This document shows positions 34,101 through 41,500 of a stretch of 64,000 nucleotides of DNA, piece by piece. This DNA is from Nemertoderma westbladi (Eukaryota > Xenacoelomorpha > Nemertodermatida > Nemertodermatidae). The stretch is taken from NCBI GenBank assembly GCA_032718475.1, contig JAUCBJ010006937.1, positions 1-64,000 of the forward strand, read 5' to 3'. Both the position numbers and the translations under genes were made by a program. Positions within the stretch are counted from its first letter, which is position 1; every line of letters begins with the position of its first letter. The notes below the pieces were generated by a model. The model worked only from the letters and a program-made list of their open reading frames with translations, did no database searches and was not told the DNA's origin.

Positions 34101-34859
34101 CATCTCACCTTTCTCGAAAGCCTTGTAGGCTCTGTATAGGCTAAGAGCTTCTTTCTTTTCGCGGGTTGACTGATTCGCCTCGTCCAGCGTAAGTTCAAAT
34201 ACATCGGGTTCAACGACCTTAGGTGGGTAAATGACAGTTTCTCCCGCCTTTGGTCCGGTCATAGCAAATGAATGATATGGATTCGATAAAGGATACCCTC
34301 CTTCCTGGTAGCGTAGTTGTTGATGATTCGAACACCTCGCCAATATTGGTTCGGGATTTTCCTTATTCAAACGCATCGGAATCGCATTTCGTTGTTCGCG
34401 CATACAAGAACCGCATTGATAATAAAGTTTATAAACTGAAAATGCTTCCTTGGTTTCTCTATCGTCCCCTCGAGTTCGTCTGTAAAGATGCATTCCATCG
34501 AATTCATCGCGTACCGCAGGCATAGGTTCGTGCGCCTTTAGGTATTGCATAGTATGATACAAACGACTAATTTCAGTATCGGGGTCTTCGCTAATGTCTC
34601 CCGTATCACACAAAGCATCGTACGGGTAAAGTTCGTTGAAGGTTTGGCGCAAACTTTCGATTCTTTCGTTTAATGCGTTTTGCCTTCTCTTTAATACATT
34701 CGAGTCATATTTAGTTCTCGCGAGTTTCGCTGTACTTTCCGATAATTCTTTTATACCAAATATAGTGTAATCCTTGGCTCCAAATCTTTCGAATGGCGCT
34801 GCTGCCTCCTCTTGGATATCATATCCCCATCTCGGCTCTCCTTGTATCCCTTTCTCCAT
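31134..34859 (-). CDS. ORF2 of element B: large zinc-knuckle protein of unknown function
   Basis: This intact 1,241-codon gene lies 658 bp downstream of pol on the same strand. It starts at the only ATG near the head of the frame. Visible parts: a charged helical N-terminus; C149-C152...C176-H179; a long middle region without recognisable fold; three knuckles, C866/C869/H874/C879, C891/C894/H900/C905 and C912/C915/H920/C925; and a basic tail rich in Arg, Gly and Ser. I see no signal peptide or membrane helix, so it is not an envelope protein. Element A carries a homologue with the same zinc motifs. The knuckles suggest nucleic-acid binding, possibly RNA packaging or chaperoning; this is inference. 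How it is translated (subgenomic or spliced RNA) is not evident. It carries one copy of the 18-nt motif (34,071-34,088). Confidence 0.9.
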   Translation of the reverse strand: MEKGIQGEPRWGYDIQEEAAAPFERFGAKDYTIFGIKELSESTAKLARTKYDSNVLKRRQNALNERIESLRQTFNELYPYDALCDTGDISEDPDTEISRLYHTMQYLKAHEPMPAVRDEFDGMHLYRRTRGDDRETKEAFSVYKLYYQCGSCMREQRNAIPMRLNKENPEPILARCSNHQQLRYQEGGYPLSNPYHSFAMTGPKAGETVIYPPKVVEPDVFELTLDEANQSTREKKEALSLYRAYKAFEKGEMEEWGGRLASLPCHWTSHDQTSAKEMTPEVFESINFAQNVIQRLQIASPERPREMQPYSTSATKPLSTTLNFPISIPVRQDTTYEIPIVDHPEIISNLEFLPAVVFSDMSKIYDLRRHITQKVVNNVPPHIQDFKELDRAGADIAPSNLKGYLTKTIRLWIGIGTFESDTDIAADWRGKVIRFDEDKDIEKIWQPSEELLDEWTRTFRSFQENGYMFYDNEGGSHQQSLTSKTIQIRAADGVLHVFSRQRSDKRMPIPPANTKRHHLITDIVKKMDQACNIDARMLPKMVRNMILDKTVVKVGSGVREDLISDFAGMTDSDDRLPTPYVDTRPLILWSIEQGYFREYNTQKTGTGYISYLLFNWDYKEGKRNKYIETYGEGDTPDMSEFESQLKWRGCVYWAITSPPRAVLQYYLAIESSVNVCLIADIVSRTLKRHPLCLGEDHTFYMEGRIRTDVFRRFLEPFYNSDAQCNAFTRAGFSIFRDVYLRCAGSLIERPSMFTLLPYEGERIVEITDESRQTRAPIGHLGDDFNVTTTIADDPLEELLEIERNLPKKSQTEIRQLEATDAIVCIQPSETYQPIDPDDYDYSMGGSARPIGDLIYERVWYPANTMCSKCGVAGHHMTKCSGKHITTTQLICGWCGDQGSHTFYTCWRFMAQCTYCNIKGHRASECQLRDIPYEHESVKLVRKLFDEWEDLADEHVSAQRRRFPMRAHLGFWAVNPQTMMSEGYISAMPQYDELIEVVDILPHDSGFRVVREYLLQIHPDNKNTWNFQKVVNRITYGEFDRFRTEKRNKGAWLTVAWAYRAAFYHKRIRASVFEEEEVLEATNISATPVAPSARHPREDGQGRIIRVQKVGQQLKKIINVEERKGVEPTIRVTRDTVSLPREPVGGSGHTPADQQGAQATLGSASSTPRAFPDVLPTVATTDRSRGIGRGFGMPNRRICEEIVAPSLNVPSKPVTRPISPISRAKSPVRSFRGRGRARSTKR

Positions 34860-35516
34860 AATTAGGGTGTAGTTACATAATCATTACTACTAGAGGGAAT
34901 ACAACAGAGTTTGTAGTTAGTTGTGAGGAGACGTGAGAGTTTCGTCTGCCCTTTGGGCTTCGACAACGCTCTAACCTCCTACCCATAGCCTAAGATCTAG
35001 GGTTTCTTTAATGACACGCTGCTTCTTATCTAAAATTTTTTGCCGAAGTAAAACGAATTTGGGCTAAACTGGCCGTGAGTCTAAAATACTCACTTTTTGA
35101 TCCCAAACTATTATCAGAAAATAAGCAGTCAAGAATTAGTAATAAATATAGGGGAGTCTATTTTGACGTAACTTATTGAAACAAGACCGTGTAAAATTTA
35201 ATTAAAATTTTAAGAAAGGCTCGCAAGTCTTCCTCTCTTGTTTCTCTAATTTTAAGTTCCACCCGACTGTACCCTGAAATCTATTCACTGGAGAAAATTT
35301 TAAAATTTTTCAAATCCAAATGGATTGTCTAAAATTTCGAAAATGTCTCAATATTGTGAGTTCCAAGTAGAATTCCATTTCTTATACCTACAAATCCCGC
35401 TCCTATGTGACACATAAGGGTACCACCCTCAATGTTCACATATAAAGACAATGGAATTCTACCGCTGTCCTTACTACGGTGTACAGGTACGTGGAAATCT
35501 ATTTGTAAACTCCTAA
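34860..35516 (-). other. Spacer between pol and ORF2 of element B
   Basis: No gene. It contains one copy of the dispersed motif at 35,216-35,233 within a 28-base block identical to that around 37,730. A promoter or splice acceptor for ORF2 would be expected here, but I cannot name one confidently. Confidence 0.6.
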
Positions 35517-38500
35517 TTATTTACTAGTATTAGGTGGAGATTTGTAGTCTCCAGACTCGTTACGAGTCTCTTCAAGAAGTACGAGACGTTGAGTCGGTCT
35601 GTCTACTGTGCGACCGTCAATTGTTCGTACCGTCACAGTTCTTGTCACTCCATCCATAGATGGATGTGTGGCTAAAATGACACCTGTTATCCAGAAGCGT
35701 CTTTTTAGATTCACTTCTGCCAACAGCACGTGATCTCCCGGCTTTAATGCGTGGGTGTTATTATACCAGTTTGTTCTGGCAGAAATAGAGGGCAAATAAT
35801 GGTTTTGCCATATTTCCCAGAATTTGTTAGCCAGTAGTTGCGTGATTTTCCACGCTTTTCTCCCGTAACTATCGCTTTCTATTGGAATAGAAATAGGTGT
35901 CAAAGTCGTCGGTGCCTGCATTAGCAGGTGTGCCGGTGTCAAAGCAAACTGAGATTGTTTGTCATCGGGTACTAATACTATTGGTCTAGTATTTAGTATT
36001 GCCTCGATTTCAACAAACAATGTTGTCAGTTGGTCGTCTGTTAATATGTGGTTTACTGGAATGACCTTTGCCATTGCTGTCTTTATAGATCTAATCAGTC
36101 TCTCCCAGACTCCGCCTCTCCAAGGACTATCTGGAGGATTGAACTTCCAAACAATCTTGTGAGGTTGCAGTTCGTTCGAGATTTGATCATGATCTAATTT
36201 CTTAAAGGCTCTAGCAATCTCATTCCGAGCACCAACAAAGTTTGTCCCTTGGTCTGAGTACAAGCATTTTACTAGTCCGCGTCTAGCGATAAATCGCCGC
36301 AGTGCTAGTATAAACGCGTTGGTGGAAAGATCCATCACACGTTCAATGTGAACTGCCCTACTGGACATACATGTGAAAATCAGTCCCCAGCGTTTTACTA
36401 GTATACGTCCACGTTTAGTATGTATGGGACCAAAGCAATCAATTCCAGTCTCTGTAAAAGGTGGTCTGAATGCTTGAAGTCGTGCTTGTGGTAGTTCACT
36501 CATTTCTTGGGTACCTATTCTAGAATGTACCTTCTTACATATAATACACGTACGTGTCACTGAACTTAATGCTTTACTGGGTCTAATTAATACAAATCTA
36601 GTACGTAAGTAGGAAAGACAGTGGTGTCTTCCAGCGTGTTTCAGATGTAAATGTGCGTCCAGTATCATTGCACGTTGTAGTTCGTGATGTTGCGGTATTA
36701 TTATTGGGTACCTAAAGTTCGTGTTAAAGTCAATGTTTTGAAGCCGAGATTTATGACAAATTAAGCCATTATAAATTATCGGACTCCAACTCAGTATCGG
36801 TGACGACTTGATTGGTTGACCTTGACTTATAGATGTGAATTCGCGCGCGAAATATCGCAGTTGGTAATGGCGAATTAATTTAATCTCACACCTGTCAATC
36901 TCAGCCAATGTAAGTCGACGTGTAAAGTCACGTTTGCCTTTAACGTATTGTACAAAACGTACAATCCACGCTAATTTTCGGCAAGCGTTTGTCCAAGAGT
37001 CTGTTAAGTTTACAATACGGTCGACGTAAGTATTTGTGACGTCATCAGGTAAGTCAATGGAGAATTTGGAAGGTTTTGAATTACTAGAAGGGCCCACGGG
37101 TCCGCCGGTAAGTATTCCCTTGTTGACTGTTGATCCGTCCGGGTCTACAAGTAATTTGTCCTTCTTTGTCTTCTTACCTTGATTGTCGGTACTTTGTAGG
37201 TCGATCGTTAATGGTGGTTTGAACTCTATGGGGTCAGCAGGTTTTGGTAGACTTATTTTTCTGCCGACATTAATCCCAGGTCTCAACGTAGGTTGCAAGT
37301 TCGGTATGTCTCTTGAGCGCAAAGTAACACCTGTATTTACATTAGCGTAGGTACTACCCACATCTGTAATACATGAGGTTTCACTGTGCTTATGGTTGCT
37401 CAAGTGTGTCAAAATTGGTAGTTTGTCAATACAAGGCCGCTCCAATAGGGAAACTGCGGCTTTATTGTTAGTCAATACATTACTAGTGTCTAGTCGACTG
37501 TCTAGTAGTGTGTCTGGCGATACGTCTGGTAACGTATCTGGTTGTTTGTCACTAGAAGGCCGCTCCAATAGGGAAACTGCGGCTTTACTGTTTGTCAGTG
37601 CGTTACTAACGTCTGGTGGAACATTTTGTGATATGTCTGGCAAAATGTCTGGTTGGCTGTCTAGTAACGTGTCTGGTTGACCGTCTGGCGATATGTCTGG
37701 TTGACCGTCTGGCGATATGTCTGGTGTAGAAAGGCTCGCAAGTCTTCCTCTCTTGACCTTTGAAGTTATATCTTTCCATTTCGCCTTCGGTTTTTTCTTG
37801 AGTTTCGCCGCCGTCGTCTTTTTCTTTGTCTTCCCCTTTTTTGGTTTCTTGATTTCGGCGTCCTTGGGAATGGTGTTGGACTTGTTGTCGTATAACGGAG
37901 GCCAATCTTGTGTCGATTTCTGCAAGAACTGGGGTCCGTGTTGCCAAAACTCTTTGTTCTCCGGTTTACAGAATTCCTCAGGCATCATTCCTCGCGACGC
38001 AATATCAGCTGGGTTTTGTGGTCCGGGACAATGTCGCCAATCCCCTTTTATTGAACGGTCTAGAATTTCCGCGCGACGGTTAGCTACGAATGTCTTGAAT
38101 TCGAGAGTGTCGTTGTTTATGTAAAATAAAACTAACGTCGCGTCAGTCCAATAAAATATCTGTAAACTCGACTGTAGTTCTGTCTGTATGAGGTTCACGA
38201 TGGTGGTTGACAGGGTCGCGGCTTGTAGCTCGGCTCGTGGTGTTGTCATATACTTAGTAGGCATGGTCTTAGCCTTGGAAGTAATGAGCGAAACATCGAA
38301 CTCGTCCGATTCTACTTGTCTGCGCAAATACGCTGCCACACCAAAACCGTTGTCACTGGCGTCAGAAAAACAGTGTAGTTCCAAGTTGTCAGGAAATGTA
38401 CTCTGTAATGGAAAGTAAACCCTGGGTATGAAATAATCCTCTAGCGAAGACAATTCCGCCTCCCAGGTCTTCCATAAGTCCACTTGGTCTGATGAGATCG

Positions 38501-41500
38501 GCTCGTCCCATGTTAGTCCATCCTTCCATATACTGCGCATATAAATGCGAGCTTGCAGTATTACTGGACTGATGAATCCTAACGGATCGAACAATCGGCT
38601 CAACTTTGACAAGCATGATCTCTTGGTCAGTGTGTCTCCTTGACTGTCCAGTCTCACCTTCACTCGAAAGTTGTCTGTGTTTGGGTCCCAAAAGAGCCCC
38701 AACACCTTAGTCGTCGGTAGTGGTTCGAACTCTAGGTCTATGTCACCACCTCCACGCTCAGTAGTTCCGAATGAGTCAACTAATTCGGCACTGTTTGAGG
38801 CGAATTTGGTGAGGTTAAAACCTCCGCCCGCCAAGCAGTCCCGTAATTGATGTGCTACTGTTGTAGCACGTTCTACTGTGTCACAACTTTGTAAACCGTC
38901 ATCAACGTAAAAGTCACGTTCTACAATTCTAACTATCTCTGGGTCATACAGATGTTTCTGATCTCTAGCGGCTTGCTTCAAGGCGTACATCGTACAATTC
39001 GGGCTGTCTCTGGCACCGAAAACGCGAACTTGCATTTGGTAAGTCGCTGGTGGTAGACTTAAGTCCCCTTCCGGATACCAGAGAAACCGCAAACTGTCTC
39101 TGTCTCGCTCTAACGCTTTCACTTGGTGAAACATCGCTTCTACGTCGCAAGTAAAGGCTACTTGACGCTGACGGAAGCGCATAATCACCCCCATAAGATA
39201 GTTATTCATGTTCGGTCCATCCATCAATTCACTATTGAGGGACATTCCCTCAAACAGAGCCGCACAGTCATTGACTACGCGTACTTTATCTGGTTTGTCA
39301 GGATGTCTCACATAGTGATGTGGCAAGTAGTACGTCTGGTCTGTCACTCGCTCCGGGTTAGTCATTCGGATAGCGTATCCCTTCGTCAAATACGTCTCCA
39401 TCTGAGTGTTATACTGCAGATGGGCTTTCTCGTCCTTTAATAGACGTTGTCGGATTGAGTGTAGACGTCTTAAGGCCAGTGGGTAGTTATTTATAAGTTT
39501 AGGACTTTGGCTACGCCATAACATCCCCACCTCGTAATGTCCGTCCTCCGTCTGTCGGATAGTATCCTCCATGATCTTTAGAGATTGTTTCTCCTGTTCC
39601 GACATACAAGGGTCGTAGCTACCAGGTTCAGCTGTATCTTGTTCTAACCACCTGATAGTCTTCTCCGTTAATTCTTTGTCCAAGGCGGCTTGTTCCAACT
39701 GATGAATTTTCAACGCGTCATCGTCGATATCGATGGGCACTGTTGAAGTTATTGGGGTAGGTAGACTCGCAAGCCTATCATCTGTCGTCGATGGAATCTC
39801 TAGCTGACTCATCTTCCCCCCAATTTCTAAACTCACCTTGTGGGTTAGCTGCTCCTTGTGACTTATCATACTAGTTACACGTCTGTGATGTTTTGTCGAC
39901 TGTAGCGTAGTATGGTTCACGTCATGTGAAAAGGAATGAATTGAGTTTGTAGTCAATAAACTACATGTACTCTGTACGTCGTCTTCCTCGTCACTTACGT
40001 CCAGTGTGCGCACAGGCGCTCGAGTATACCACCCTATCGGCGTTCTGCAGGCGTATGCGTTTCCCGCTACAACTGCCGATGGTCTGGTTTCCCACACCTG
40101 GTGTAGGTTGAATTGGTCCGTCCCGATCAGCATTGCTACCGATCTATAATTGACAGGACATTCGGGTACACCAAGGTGTCTGAAATACTTACGGTCCTCC
40201 AGAGATTGTTCCGGCACTGGACCTAGTAGGTTACTAAAGTCCTTCGTGGCCGCAAAGGTTAGATCTCTAAAGGGCAACAAAGACCTCTCCCTCTCGCTGT
40301 GTTGCGATTTTGGAAGAAGAGAGTCTAAGTCCAACTTAACTCGTGTCACTGGTATTGCACGCTGTCCGTGCATACTACTTACTGTATAACTGACGTGCTT
40401 ACCTTGTCTAAGATCTGTTACGACGTCAGCTATCTTTTCATCTACGTAACTGTGAGATGAGGCTGAGTCTAGAATCGCGTAAATCCTCTTACTCCCTTTT
40501 GTGCCAGTAACTTTAATCGGGATTACACTGAATCCCTTCAGTTGGTCAGTGGTCAGGAGCGCGATTGACGGTTGTTCGTCTCCATTTGAATATTCGTCGT
40601 CTTCTGATTCTTCGTCCGACGATCCGGATTGTTCTGAAAAGCAATCCTCTATATGGGTCACGAAAGTCGGAGTCGTTTTCGATTCTCGTTTTCGGTAAGC
40701 CGCATCACATCTCGCTGCTGCTTCCGGGTGTTCCCTGGCGAAGCGTTTCGTCGGCGTGTGGCTGTCTGTGTGGAGCAGACCGTCGTGGTTGCGTCCACAG
40801 GATGGACAAGTGTCGGTATTTGGGCAATCCTTACGGACGTGTCCGTGTCGCGTACACCGCCAACAAGAGTCCAGTGGCCGTATCTGCAGCCGTCGTTCTT
40901 CTGAGTTCAACTCGCGAAATTGTCGACAACCTCGTAACTTGTGACCAATATACCGCTTACCTAAATGTTCGCAGTATTGGCAGCCGTTGAAGTCGGTGCT
41001 GAGTTGCTGTCTCGTCTGTTTCGTCCCAATGGGCGCAGATACTCTATTACCGTCTGAGAATTGTCGTGATTCCGTCGGTGTGGCGTAAGTGGCCGTCTTT
41101 GTGGATGTTGTCTGGGGTTTTTGTCGGTTGGAGGATGGCAGTGTGATCCCTTCTGCCACGATGTGCTGGTCGGTATAGTTAGATCGAGTTTCTACTACCG
41201 CCTCCCTGGATATTAAAAGGTACACATCTTCTAATTTTAGGAATCCTCCTCGCTCCTCTCGCTGATATTCGACCTTCCTCCACTCCCGACGAAGTCGATG
41301 GTGGAGTCGTCCTATTATCTTTAATAGGACTGTAGGCGTATTCCCGTAATCAAGTTGTCCAATTGATCTTAAGGTAGTGATAGCGTTCTTAATCTCGTCA
41401 GCCAGTTTTAGTAAGTCGACGGGTTTAGTGATAGCCCCTCCCTTACAGAGTTCTTCTATTACTGACCTGGCCATACTCACTGTACCTCCGTATATCGAAG

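Noticed and set aside
31134-34859. Envelope protein (retrovirus-like third gene)
   Set aside because: No signal peptide, no membrane-spanning segment and no furin-like site; the protein has zinc knuckles and a basic tail instead.
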